From NCBI GenBank assembly GCA_003931895.1, contig RRZV01000014.1, forward strand, positions 1 to 33,605: DNA of 33,605 nt, written 5' to 3'. Positions within the stretch are counted from its first letter, which is position 1. Each line of letters starts with the position of its first letter. This DNA is from Mesohalobacter salilacus. Its GTDB lineage: Bacteria > Bacteroidota > Bacteroidia > Flavobacteriales > Flavobacteriaceae. This document shows positions 1 to 7,610 of this stretch, piece after piece. The notes under the pieces were generated by a model. It saw only the letters and a program-made list of their open reading frames with translations, did no database searches and had not been told where the DNA came from. The translations under genes were made by a program, and so were the position numbers.

Positions 1-153
1 AATTTCAAAGAACCAAATAGTAAACAATTGAAAATCAAAGGGTTTTAAATGCCCACTAATGATAATGTGACTAAAGTAAACAAATATTTTAATTTTCACA
101 AACCTTTAAGCATTGTTAGTTAAAATTATAAATTTGTAAAAAGTATAATACGA

Positions 154-1227
154 ATGGAATTTAAGGCGCTCGAACCCCAAAATAAAATCGACAAAATTAG
201 GTTAGGATACTCCGCACCAAGCAATATTGCGCTAGTTAAATACTGGGGAAAATACCCTCAACAAATACCTGCAAACCCCTCTATTAGTTTTACCCTTCAA
301 AATTGTAAAACGGAAACTTTTTTAGAGAGCAGAAAACTTCCTAAATCTACAAGTCGTTTTGAGGTAGAGGTGTATGTTGATGGAAGGTTAAAGCAGGACT
401 TTAAACCTAAAATCATTCAATTTTTACAACGAATAGAGCCCTATTTTTCGTTTTTAAAAGACTATTCATTCAAAGTCAATACAGAAAACACCTTCCCTCA
501 TAGTAGTGGTATTGCATCATCAGCTAGTGGTTTTGCAGCTTTAGCAGCCTGCTTAGTTCGGTTGGAACAAATATTAGCACAACAAGAAGAACCCCCCCTA
601 AACACAACCAAAACTTCATTTATAGCAAGATTAGGCTCTGGAAGCGCTTCAAGAAGTATATCAGGACCTATGATGGTATGGGGAAAACACTCAAACCTTA
701 ACCAAAGTAGTAACGAAATAGCAGTAAAGCACGATGATGTTGATGATATTTTTAAAACCTATCAAGATGTCATCTTGCTCGTTGATAAAGGACAAAAAAA
801 AGTCAGTAGCAGCCTAGGCCACGACTTAATGAATAACCACCCATTTGCTCAATCTCGGTTTCAGCAAGCACAAAACAACTTGTCTGAATTATTAGAAGTT
901 CTCAAGGTTGGGGATTTAGCTCGTTTTATAGAAATTACTGAAAGTGAAGCATTGTCACTTCACGCCATGATGTTGTGTAGTCAGCCTTATTATATTTTGA
1001 TGAAACCAAACACACTAAAAATTATTGAACACATTTGGGAGTTTCGTCAAAAAACCTCTATTCCTGTAAGCTTTACTTTAGATGCCGGAGCAAATGTTCA
1101 CGTTCTTTTTCCTAAAGACCACAAAACCAAAGTTTTAGAATTTATTAATACAAACTTAATTGGCTATTGTCAAAATGAACAGTATATTTGCGATCAGGTT
1201 GGGGGTGGAATTGATCCACTAACATAA
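154..1227 (+). CDS. mvaD: Diphosphomevalonate decarboxylase
   Basis: This enzyme converts mevalonate 5-diphosphate to isopentenyl diphosphate with ATP in the cytosol, the last step of the mevalonate pathway. The 357-residue protein carries the family signatures: PSNIALVKYWGK at residues 22-33, the GHMP phosphate-binding loop PHSSGIASSASG at 115-126, SGSASRSISGP at 162-172, and the catalytic Asp310 in TLDAGANVH. The length is normal for the family. It is followed after 9 bases by a mevalonate kinase-like gene and then a UbiA gene, so it heads an isoprenoid operon. A -7-like element TAAATTTG lies at 129-136, close before the start, but the nearest upstream TTG is only 13 bases away, so the promoter is uncertain. 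The family assignment is firm. Confidence 0.95.
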   Translation: MEFKALEPQNKIDKIRLGYSAPSNIALVKYWGKYPQQIPANPSISFTLQNCKTETFLESRKLPKSTSRFEVEVYVDGRLKQDFKPKIIQFLQRIEPYFSFLKDYSFKVNTENTFPHSSGIASSASGFAALAACLVRLEQILAQQEEPPLNTTKTSFIARLGSGSASRSISGPMMVWGKHSNLNQSSNEIAVKHDDVDDIFKTYQDVILLVDKGQKKVSSSLGHDLMNNHPFAQSRFQQAQNNLSELLEVLKVGDLARFIEITESEALSLHAMMLCSQPYYILMKPNTLKIIEHIWEFRQKTSIPVSFTLDAGANVHVLFPKDHKTKVLEFINTNLIGYCQNEQYICDQVGGGIDPLT

Positions 1228-1236
1228 ATACTTATC

Positions 1237-2175
1237 ATGAAAGGACCGTTGTTTTACTCTAAAATTTTATTATTTGGTGAATATGGTATCATCAAAGATT
1301 CAAGAGGCTTATCTATTCCTTATAACTTTTATAAAGGTGCGCTTAAAATTGATAATTTATCGTCCTCAGCTAAAAAGAAATCTAATGAAGAGCTTTTAGC
1401 ATTCAGTAAGTATTTAGAAAGCATACATTATAAAGCAGATATTTCAGTTAAGTTTGATTTAGAAAGCTTAATTGATGATATAGAAAAAGGAATGTATTTT
1501 GACAGTAGCATTCCTCAAGGTTATGGCGTTGGCAGTAGCGGGGCTTTAGTTGCTGCTATTTATGACAAATATGCTGTAGATAAAATTACTATTTTAGAAA
1601 ATTTAAATCAGCCAAAATTAAAGAAACTCAAGTCTATTTTTGCTGAAATGGAATCCTTTTTTCACGGTAAATCATCTGGTTTAGACCCTTTAAATAGTTA
1701 CTTAAGCTTACCGATTCTTATCAAATCTAAAGGTAGTATTGAACCTGCAGGAATTCCTTCTCAAACTAAATCAGGTAGAGGCGCTGTGTTTTTATTAGAT
1801 AGTGGAATAGTAGGAGAAACAGCTCCAATGGTTAATATTTTTATGGAAAATATGAAGCAAGAAGGGTTTAGAAAAATGCTAAAAAACAGGTTTATCAAAC
1901 ATACAGACGCTTGTGTTGAAAGCTTTTTAAAAGGCGATGTCAATACCTTATTTTCAAATGTAAAATCGCTATCTAAAGTAGTGTTAGAAAACTTTAAACC
2001 TATGATTCCACAAAACTTCCATGAACTTTGGAAAAAAGGAATTGAAAGTAATGCATACTATCTTAAACTTTGTGGTTCAGGTGGAGGCGGTTACATACTT
2101 GGTTTTACAGAAAATATCGAAGAAGCTAGAAAAGCCTTGAAAGACCATAAATTAGAGGTGGTTTACAATTTTTAA
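1237..2175 (+). CDS. Mevalonate kinase-like GHMP kinase
   Basis: The protein probably phosphorylates mevalonate using ATP. The 312 residues show an N-terminal SKILLFGEYGII motif (8-19), the glycine-rich ATP loop IPQGYGVGSSGALVAAI (92-108), a mevalonate-kinase-type segment FFHGKSSGLDPLNSYL (141-156) containing the likely catalytic Asp150, and the C-terminal CGSGGGGYILGF motif (279-290). It sits 9 bases after mvaD and 17 before a UbiA prenyltransferase, which supports a mevalonate pathway role. A phosphomevalonate kinase is the main alternative within the GHMP family, but the HGKSSGLDP segment favours mevalonate kinase. No other mevalonate pathway genes (HMG-CoA synthase or reductase, phosphomevalonate kinase) lie in the window. 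Confidence 0.85.
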   Translation: MKGPLFYSKILLFGEYGIIKDSRGLSIPYNFYKGALKIDNLSSSAKKKSNEELLAFSKYLESIHYKADISVKFDLESLIDDIEKGMYFDSSIPQGYGVGSSGALVAAIYDKYAVDKITILENLNQPKLKKLKSIFAEMESFFHGKSSGLDPLNSYLSLPILIKSKGSIEPAGIPSQTKSGRGAVFLLDSGIVGETAPMVNIFMENMKQEGFRKMLKNRFIKHTDACVESFLKGDVNTLFSNVKSLSKVVLENFKPMIPQNFHELWKKGIESNAYYLKLCGSGGGGYILGFTENIEEARKALKDHKLEVVYNF

Positions 2176-2192
2176 TGTCATAATTTTATGAT

Positions 2193-3104
2193 ATGAATCT
2201 ATCAAACAGGTCGATTTTATTTAAACTTGCCGGCTTGTTTATAAGTGTTAGAGGTTATAATATTCTAATAATAATTTTAGCCCAGTATTTAGCTTCTATA
2301 TTCATTTTATCTCCAGATTACCTCTCATTAAGAGATGTCGTATTTGATTTAAACTTATTTATAATAGTTTTATCTAGTGCTTTTATAATTGCCTCAGGCT
2401 ATATTATCAATAGCTTTTACGACTCAGAAAAAGACCTCATCAACAAACCCCTCAAAACCTACTTAGACAATAAAGTTAGTCAACATACCAAACTCTCGGT
2501 TTACTTTATACTTAATTTTTTAAGTGTAATACTAGCAAGTTATGTTTCATTTAGAGCCGTTGTGTTTTTTTCGGCTTACATATTTGCAATTTGGTTATAT
2601 TCTCACAGATTAAAAAAAGTTACTTTTTTGGGTAATGTTTTTGCATCACTACTTGCCATTACGCCTTTTTTTGCAGTATTTGTCTATTTCAGAAATTTTG
2701 AAGAGGTTATTTTTTTTCATGCTGTTTTTTTGTTTTTGCTTATTTTAATTCGAGAAATTATAAAAGACCTGGAAAATTTAAAAGGCGATTTTGCCCAAAA
2801 TTATAATACCCTTCCTGTAAAATATGGTGAGAAAATAACAAAAACCGTGCTGAGTATTTTAATTTTCTCTGCACTCGTGACCAATATTTTATTAATACAA
2901 AACTTTGATTTAGGCTATATGGACTATTATTTTTATGTAAGCCTTATTGGCTTTGTGATTTTCTTTTTTTTGATTTGGAAATCCAAACAAAAAATACAAT
3001 TTAGCCTTATTCACAACCTATTAAAATTGATTATTGTTTTAGGTGTATTTAGTATATTGTTGATAGATGTAGATATGGTATTGAAAAAAATTATAAACTT
3101 CTAA
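2193..3104 (+). CDS. UbiA family prenyltransferase
   Basis: This is a polytopic membrane prenyltransferase of the UbiA superfamily. Two aspartate-rich motifs that bind Mg2+-prenyl diphosphate are present: NSFYDSEKD (residues 73-81) and DLENLKGD (192-199). Several hydrophobic helices are visible across the 303 residues. Bacteroidota relatives are usually annotated as geranylgeranylglycerol-phosphate geranylgeranyltransferase, an archaeal-lipid-type name transferred by homology. The true acceptor (a glycerol phosphate ether, a quinone ring or another) cannot be read from the sequence. It is the third gene of the mevalonate operon, which fits use of a prenyl diphosphate made from that pathway. 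No terminator is evident in the 122 bases after it. Confidence 0.85.
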   Translation: MNLSNRSILFKLAGLFISVRGYNILIIILAQYLASIFILSPDYLSLRDVVFDLNLFIIVLSSAFIIASGYIINSFYDSEKDLINKPLKTYLDNKVSQHTKLSVYFILNFLSVILASYVSFRAVVFFSAYIFAIWLYSHRLKKVTFLGNVFASLLAITPFFAVFVYFRNFEEVIFFHAVFLFLLILIREIIKDLENLKGDFAQNYNTLPVKYGEKITKTVLSILIFSALVTNILLIQNFDLGYMDYYFYVSLIGFVIFFFLIWKSKQKIQFSLIHNLLKLIIVLGVFSILLIDVDMVLKKIINF

Positions 3105-3194
3105 ATTCTCTAATCTAAAAACTTCTCTTTTTTATTTTACCCCTATTTGATGTTTTGTTCACTTAATCTTAAAGTGATGTGAGGTGAATTGAAT

Positions 3195-3202
3195 TACTTT
3201 TG
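3195..3202 (+). promoter_or_regulatory. Candidate -7 promoter element
   Basis: TACTTTTG matches the Bacteroidota -7 consensus TAnnTTTG and lies 24 bases before the PhoD-like gene start. No TTG is found at the usual 17-23 base spacing upstream (the nearest is at 3155-3157), so only half of the promoter is supported. Confidence 0.35.
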
Positions 3203-3226
3203 GGGCTCAATTTTAAGTTTTAAGTT

Positions 3227-4303
3227 ATGTTTAATTTCCGCATTTTAAGTATAGGATTTTTGTTGCTTTCCATAGTTTCATGTAAAAATGAAAAGCAAGC
3301 TGAAGAAGATAAAAATGATATTCAGACTGAAAAAGCAAAGGAAGCTTTTAAAAACAATTCATTTGATTTTGTTGTAGCTTTTGGAAGCTGTAATAAACAA
3401 AATCACGAACAACCCCTTTGGAATGCTATGGCTGAGCAAAATCCTGACATATTTATTTGGGGTGGCGATAACATTTATGCCGACACCGAAGATATGACTA
3501 AAATGGCCCAAGATTACCAAACCCAATTGGAAAACCCTAACTATAAAGCATTTTTAAAAACAATAGATCATCAAGTTTATGGCACTTGGGACGACCATGA
3601 TTTTGGCAAAAATGATGCTGGCAAAGAATGGGCTTATAAAGTAGAAAGCCAAGATTTATTTTTAGATTTTATCGGCGTAGATTCTACGGATGTGAGACGA
3701 AGTCGAAAAGGCATTTACCATGCCGAAGATATTGAAGTCGAAGATAAAACCATCAAGCTGATTTTATTAGATACGCGTTATTTCAGAAGTCCTTTACAAG
3801 ACCATAAAGAAAGTAAAAAACGCTATAAACCATGGCAAAACGGTGAAGGTACTTTACTTGGCGAGGCGCAATGGAGTTGGTTTGAAAATGAATTGGCAAG
3901 TTCCACAGCAGATTTTCACATCATTGTGAGTAGCATTCAAATTTGGTCAAACGAGCATGGCTTTGAAACTTGGGGCAATTTTCCTCACGAAGTCGATAAA
4001 TTAAAAAAACTCTTGAACAATTACCAGCCTAAAAATATTGTTATGCTCTCAGGCGATAGACACATCTCTGAATTTTCAAGTCAAAATCTTGAAGCTTATG
4101 AATACCCAATTTTTGACTTTACATCAAGTGGGTTAACTCACGCTTATTCTGGATTTACTTCAGAACCCAATACCGATAGAGTAGGCGAAGTGGTTTCAAC
4201 AGAATCTTTTGGACTGTTGAAATACAATTTTGAAAACAATTCAGTTCTAATGGAAATGAGAAATCTTGATAGGGTTTTACAGGCGTATGAATTAGGGTTT
4301 TAA
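3227..4303 (+). CDS. PhoD-like phosphatase lipoprotein
   Basis: This is a probable metal-dependent phosphomonoesterase or phosphodiesterase of the alkaline phosphatase D / PhoD-like family, anchored as a lipoprotein. Residues 1-19 form a lipoprotein signal peptide ending in the lipobox SIVSC with Cys19. Metallophosphatase motifs follow in order: FGSCNKQ (52-58), WGGDNIYAD (78-86), GTWDDHDFGKND (119-130), LLDTRYFRS (180-188) and LSGDRHISEF (274-283). The 358 residues cover a complete domain. Its substrate is unknown. The TAA stop shares bases with the stop of the convergent gene on the other strand, leaving no room for a terminator between them. The mature N terminus is a charged, Glu/Lys-rich linker typical of exported Bacteroidota lipoproteins. 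Confidence 0.88.
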   Translation: MFNFRILSIGFLLLSIVSCKNEKQAEEDKNDIQTEKAKEAFKNNSFDFVVAFGSCNKQNHEQPLWNAMAEQNPDIFIWGGDNIYADTEDMTKMAQDYQTQLENPNYKAFLKTIDHQVYGTWDDHDFGKNDAGKEWAYKVESQDLFLDFIGVDSTDVRRSRKGIYHAEDIEVEDKTIKLILLDTRYFRSPLQDHKESKKRYKPWQNGEGTLLGEAQWSWFENELASSTADFHIIVSSIQIWSNEHGFETWGNFPHEVDKLKKLLNNYQPKNIVMLSGDRHISEFSSQNLEAYEYPIFDFTSSGLTHAYSGFTSEPNTDRVGEVVSTESFGLLKYNFENNSVLMEMRNLDRVLQAYELGF

Positions 4304-5445
4304 GATCTTAACGCCTGTTCCAAATCCTCAATCAAATCTTGTTGATCTTCAATGCCAACACTTAGTCTGATTAATGAATCTACAACGCCTATTTTTTTGC
4401 GTTCATCTTTTGGTATGCTCGAGTGCGTCATACTTGCGGGATGACCTGCAAGAGACTCTACACCGCCAAGTGATTCGGCAAGGGTGAAAACTTTTATGTT
4501 TTCAACAAATTTTATAGCATCTTTATAAGAATTGCCCTTTGTTGTAAACGAAACCATTCCGCCAAAATCTTTCATTTGCTTTTTGGCAATGTTGTGGTTA
4601 GGATGTGTTGGCAAACCAGGCCAATAGACTTGTTCCACTTTTGGATGTTGTTGCAGAAATTCAGCTACCGAACGCCCGTTTTCTGAATGTCTTTGCATGC
4701 GCAAATGAAGCGTTTTGATGCCTCTTAACACCAAAAAGCTATCCATAGGCCCAGCAATTGCACCACTGGCGTTTTGAATAAAATACAATTTCTCAGCCAA
4801 AACTTTATCATTAACAACCAGCGAACCTAAAACAACATCAGAGTGACCACCGAGGTATTTTGTAGCGCTGTGCATTACGATATCTGCACCTAAATCTAAA
4901 GGTTGTTGTAGATAAGGTGTTGCAAAAGTATTGTCTACACACAAAATCAAATTGTGCTTTTTAGATACCTTAGAAAGAGATTGAATATCAACTATATTCA
5001 TCATAGGATTGGTTGGCGTTTCTGCCCAAATCATTTTTGTATTGTCGTTGATATGAGCCTCAATATTTTCTGTGTTGTCCAAACCAATAAAATGAAATTT
5101 AATCCCAAAATCTTTAAAAATACGGGTAAACAAGCGATAACTTCCACCGTATAAATCATTGGTTGAAATGACTTCGTCACCAGGTTTTAAAGTTTTGATG
5201 ACGGCATCAATAGCCGCAAGTCCAGAACCAAAAGCTAAACCAAACTTGCCGTTTTCAATAGACGCTAAAGATTTCTCTAAAGCCGTTCGGGTGGGGTTGG
5301 CACTTCTTGAGTATTCAAAGCCTTTGTGTTTTCCAGGAGAACTTTGCGCATAAGTTGAGGTTTGATAAATCGGTGACATCACCGAATTATAGCCTGGGTC
5401 AATGTCCTCTTGACCGCCGTGAATGGTTTTGGTGTTGAACTTCAT
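4300..5445 (-). CDS. Cystathionine gamma-synthase/lyase family enzyme
   Basis: This is a PLP-dependent enzyme of the Cys/Met metabolism family (MetB/MccB group), cytosolic, 381 residues. The Schiff-base lysine is Lys196 in the signature HSATKYLGGHSD. Other family hallmarks are YSRSANPTRTALE (45-57), AFGSGLAAI for cofactor phosphate binding (71-79), YGGSYRLF (99-106) and the C-terminal segment SLGGVESLAGHP. The members are hard to separate by eye, since cystathionine gamma-synthase, gamma-lyase and O-acetylhomoserine sulfhydrylases share these motifs. The length and the YGGSYRLF and SLGGVES forms fit a synthase or lyase best. It is a single-gene transcript that ends tail-to-tail with the PhoD-like gene, overlapping it by 4 bases. 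Confidence 0.9.
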   Translation of the reverse strand: MKFNTKTIHGGQEDIDPGYNSVMSPIYQTSTYAQSSPGKHKGFEYSRSANPTRTALEKSLASIENGKFGLAFGSGLAAIDAVIKTLKPGDEVISTNDLYGGSYRLFTRIFKDFGIKFHFIGLDNTENIEAHINDNTKMIWAETPTNPMMNIVDIQSLSKVSKKHNLILCVDNTFATPYLQQPLDLGADIVMHSATKYLGGHSDVVLGSLVVNDKVLAEKLYFIQNASGAIAGPMDSFLVLRGIKTLHLRMQRHSENGRSVAEFLQQHPKVEQVYWPGLPTHPNHNIAKKQMKDFGGMVSFTTKGNSYKDAIKFVENIKVFTLAESLGGVESLAGHPASMTHSSIPKDERKKIGVVDSLIRLSVGIEDQQDLIEDLEQALRS

Positions 5446-5543
5446 CAGTAAAGTTTTGAAACAAATTTAGCAGAGCTAAGCTCATCTACAAGCTAAAAGT
5501 TTGGTTTATTTAATGTTTAACAAACTCAAAATGTTTTTTAGTA

Positions 5544-5571
5544 TTGTTCGTATAGATTTCAATTATATTTG
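5544..5571 (+). promoter_or_regulatory. Bacteroidota-type promoter of hemF-hemB
   Basis: TTG at 5544-5546 and TATATTTG at 5564-5571 are separated by exactly 17 bases and match the Bacteroidota housekeeping consensus TTG-N17-23-TAnnTTTG. The hemF start codon follows 17 bases later. This is the cleanest promoter in the window. Confidence 0.65.
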
Positions 5572-5588
5572 TAATACATAAGAATATA

Positions 5589-6497
5589 ATGAAAGACCTC
5601 TTTTACACTTATATTTTAAATCTTCAAAACCGGATAACTTCTGCACTTGAAGACATTGATGGTAAAGCCAAATTTCACGAAGACGAATGGCAACGAGAAG
5701 AAGGCGGTGGCGGAAAAACACGAGTTATTGAAAATGGCAATGTGTTTGAAAAAGGAGGTGTAAATGTGTCTGCAGTGCACGGGTCATTACCAAAATCTAT
5801 GCAATCCTATTTTAAGGTTGAAAATTGTGGTTTTTATGCTTGTGGCTTAAGTTTAGTAATCCACCCCAAAAATCCCTTTGTGCCAACGGTGCATGCTAAT
5901 TGGCGGTATTTCGAGATGTTTGATTTGTCTGGAAAAATGATAGACCAATGGTTTGGTGGCGGCTTAGATTTAACACCGTATTATTTATTTGAAGACGATG
6001 CTAAACATTTTCACCAAGTGTGTAAAACGGGTTGTGATAAACACGACCCTGAATTTTATTCTAAATATAAGAAACAATGCGATGATTATTTTTGGAACCA
6101 TCATCGCAACGAAGGTCGCGGTATTGGCGGTTTGTTTTTTGATTATTTAAAACCTACTGCAAACAAAAGCATTGACCAATGGCACGATTTTGTAACCGAA
6201 GTTGGCGATAGTTTTCTTGACGCCTATCTTCCCATTGTCAAAAAAAGAAAAGATATGCCGTATGAAAAACACCATCGCGATTGGCAAGAAATCCGTCGTG
6301 GTCGCTATGTGGAATTTAATTTAGTGCACGACAAAGGCACTTTATTTGGACTCAAAACCAACGGCCGTATTGAAAGTATTTTGATGAGTTTGCCGCCACA
6401 TGTGCAATGGCGATACGACCATCAACCTGAAAAAAATTCGCCTGAAGACCAATTAATAAATGTATTACAACATCCTAAAGATTGGATAAACACCTAA
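5589..6497 (+). CDS. hemF: Oxygen-dependent coproporphyrinogen III oxidase
   Basis: HemF catalyses the O2-dependent oxidative decarboxylation of coproporphyrinogen III to protoporphyrinogen IX in heme synthesis. The 302 residues match the usual length (about 300). Visible signatures are NVSAVHGSLP (59-68), PTVHANWRYFE (99-109), WFGGGLDLTPYY (121-132), the strongly conserved RNEGRGIGGLFFDYL (173-187) and YVEFNLVHDKGTLFGL (240-255). hemB follows only 4 bases after the stop, so the two heme genes are cotranscribed from the promoter just upstream. Presence of the oxygen-dependent enzyme implies aerobic or microaerobic life. Confidence 0.96.
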   Translation: MKDLFYTYILNLQNRITSALEDIDGKAKFHEDEWQREEGGGGKTRVIENGNVFEKGGVNVSAVHGSLPKSMQSYFKVENCGFYACGLSLVIHPKNPFVPTVHANWRYFEMFDLSGKMIDQWFGGGLDLTPYYLFEDDAKHFHQVCKTGCDKHDPEFYSKYKKQCDDYFWNHHRNEGRGIGGLFFDYLKPTANKSIDQWHDFVTEVGDSFLDAYLPIVKKRKDMPYEKHHRDWQEIRRGRYVEFNLVHDKGTLFGLKTNGRIESILMSLPPHVQWRYDHQPEKNSPEDQLINVLQHPKDWINT

Positions 6498-6501
6498 ATT
6501 T

Positions 6502-7491
6502 ATGTATCCGTATCAACGCCCAAGACGACTCAGAAAAAGCCAAGCGATAAGAGATTTAGTCAAAGAAACGCGCTTGCATCCCGATGATTTTATTGTGCCT
6601 TTATTTATCGTTGAAGGTCAAAACATCAAAGAAGAAATCGCCTCCATGCCCAATTATTATCGCATGAGTCTTGACCTTGTCAAAAAAGAAGTGAAAGATT
6701 TGTGGGCTATGGGCTTAAAATCAGTTTTGCTGTTTGTAAAAGTCGATGATAACTTAAAAGACAATTCAGGATTAGCGGCGATAGACGACAACGGATTGAT
6801 GCAGCAAGCCATCAAAACCATCAAAGATACCGTCCCCGAAATGTACGTGATGACCGATGTAGCTTTAGACCCGTTTTCGTCCTTAGGTCACGACGGCATT
6901 GTTAAAAACGGAAAAATCATCAATGATGAAAGTGTGCAAATGCTCGCTAAAATGGGATTAAGTCACGCGCAAGCCGGTGCCGATATGCTCGCCCCAAGCG
7001 ATATGATGGATGGAAGAATTGGAGCTATCAGAGAAATTTTAGAAAAAAACGGCTTTGACGATACGGGAATCATGAGCTATTCTGCGAAATACGCCTCAGC
7101 CTTTTATGGGCCATTTCGAGACGCTTTAGATTCTGCTCCCGTTGATGAAGCTGATGTGCCTAAAGATAAAAGCACTTACCAAATGAATCCCCCCAATCGC
7201 AAAGAAGCCATTACAGAAACCCTATTAGATATTGAAGAAGGTGCAGATATTGTGATGGTCAAACCGGGTTTATGCTATTTGGATATTGTCAGAGATTTGG
7301 CCAATACTATTGAGCAACCCATAGCCGTTTATCAAGTGAGTGGTGAATACGCCATGATCAAAGCCGCTTCCCAACAAGGTTGGCTTGACCATGATGCGGT
7401 GATGATGGAGCAATTGACAGCTATAAAACGTGCCGGAGCCAGTTTGATCGCTTCTTATTTTGCTAAGGATGTTATAAAACTGTTGTCATAA
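6502..7491 (+). CDS. hemB: Porphobilinogen synthase
   Basis: HemB (delta-aminolevulinate dehydratase) condenses two 5-aminolevulinate molecules to porphobilinogen. The two active-site lysines are visible: Lys196 in SYSAKYASAFYGPFRD and the Schiff-base Lys254 in MVKPGLCYLDIVRD. The metal-binding segment at 119-131 reads DVALDPFSSLGHD, with Asp in place of the cysteine triad of zinc enzymes, so this is the Mg2+-type, zinc-independent class. The length of 329 residues is normal. It is the second gene of the hemF-hemB operon, and a hairpin-forming dispersed repeat lies 10 bases after the stop. Confidence 0.96.
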   Translation: MYPYQRPRRLRKSQAIRDLVKETRLHPDDFIVPLFIVEGQNIKEEIASMPNYYRMSLDLVKKEVKDLWAMGLKSVLLFVKVDDNLKDNSGLAAIDDNGLMQQAIKTIKDTVPEMYVMTDVALDPFSSLGHDGIVKNGKIINDESVQMLAKMGLSHAQAGADMLAPSDMMDGRIGAIREILEKNGFDDTGIMSYSAKYASAFYGPFRDALDSAPVDEADVPKDKSTYQMNPPNRKEAITETLLDIEEGADIVMVKPGLCYLDIVRDLANTIEQPIAVYQVSGEYAMIKAASQQGWLDHDAVMMEQLTAIKRAGASLIASYFAKDVIKLLS

Positions 7492-7501
7492 TTTTTTTAA
7501 T

Positions 7502-7550
7502 TGTCATCCTGAGCGCCTGCCTCGCCGGCAAGGAAGGCAGTCGAAGGATT
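7502..7550. repeat. Dispersed palindromic repeat with GC-rich insert
   Basis: The outer sequence TGTCATCCTGAGC...GCAGTCGAAGGATT resembles a short intergenic repeat common in bacterial genomes. It is interrupted after GAGC by a GC-rich imperfect palindrome at about 7515-7538 (arms GCCTGCCT and AGGAAGGC around GCCGGC). Removing about 22 bases restores an uninterrupted GAGC-GCAGTCGAAGG. The same GC-rich core occurs twice at the right end of the window inside a different outer repeat. It may also form an mRNA hairpin after hemB, but there is no U-run. Confidence 0.7.
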
Positions 7551-7610
7551 GCGAGGGATGTGGTGAAGTTGATAAGTTAGCTATAGATTACTTACTCCTA
7601 AATTTAAATC

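Noticed and set aside
1-48. Frame +1 is open from base 1 to a TAA at 46-48, possibly the 3' end of an upstream gene.
   Set aside because: Only 15 codons are visible and I recognise nothing in them; too short to call as a partial gene.
116-136. TTG and TAAATTTG before mvaD as a full promoter.
   Set aside because: The spacing is only 13 bases, below the 17-23 range, so only the -7 element is mentioned under the gene.
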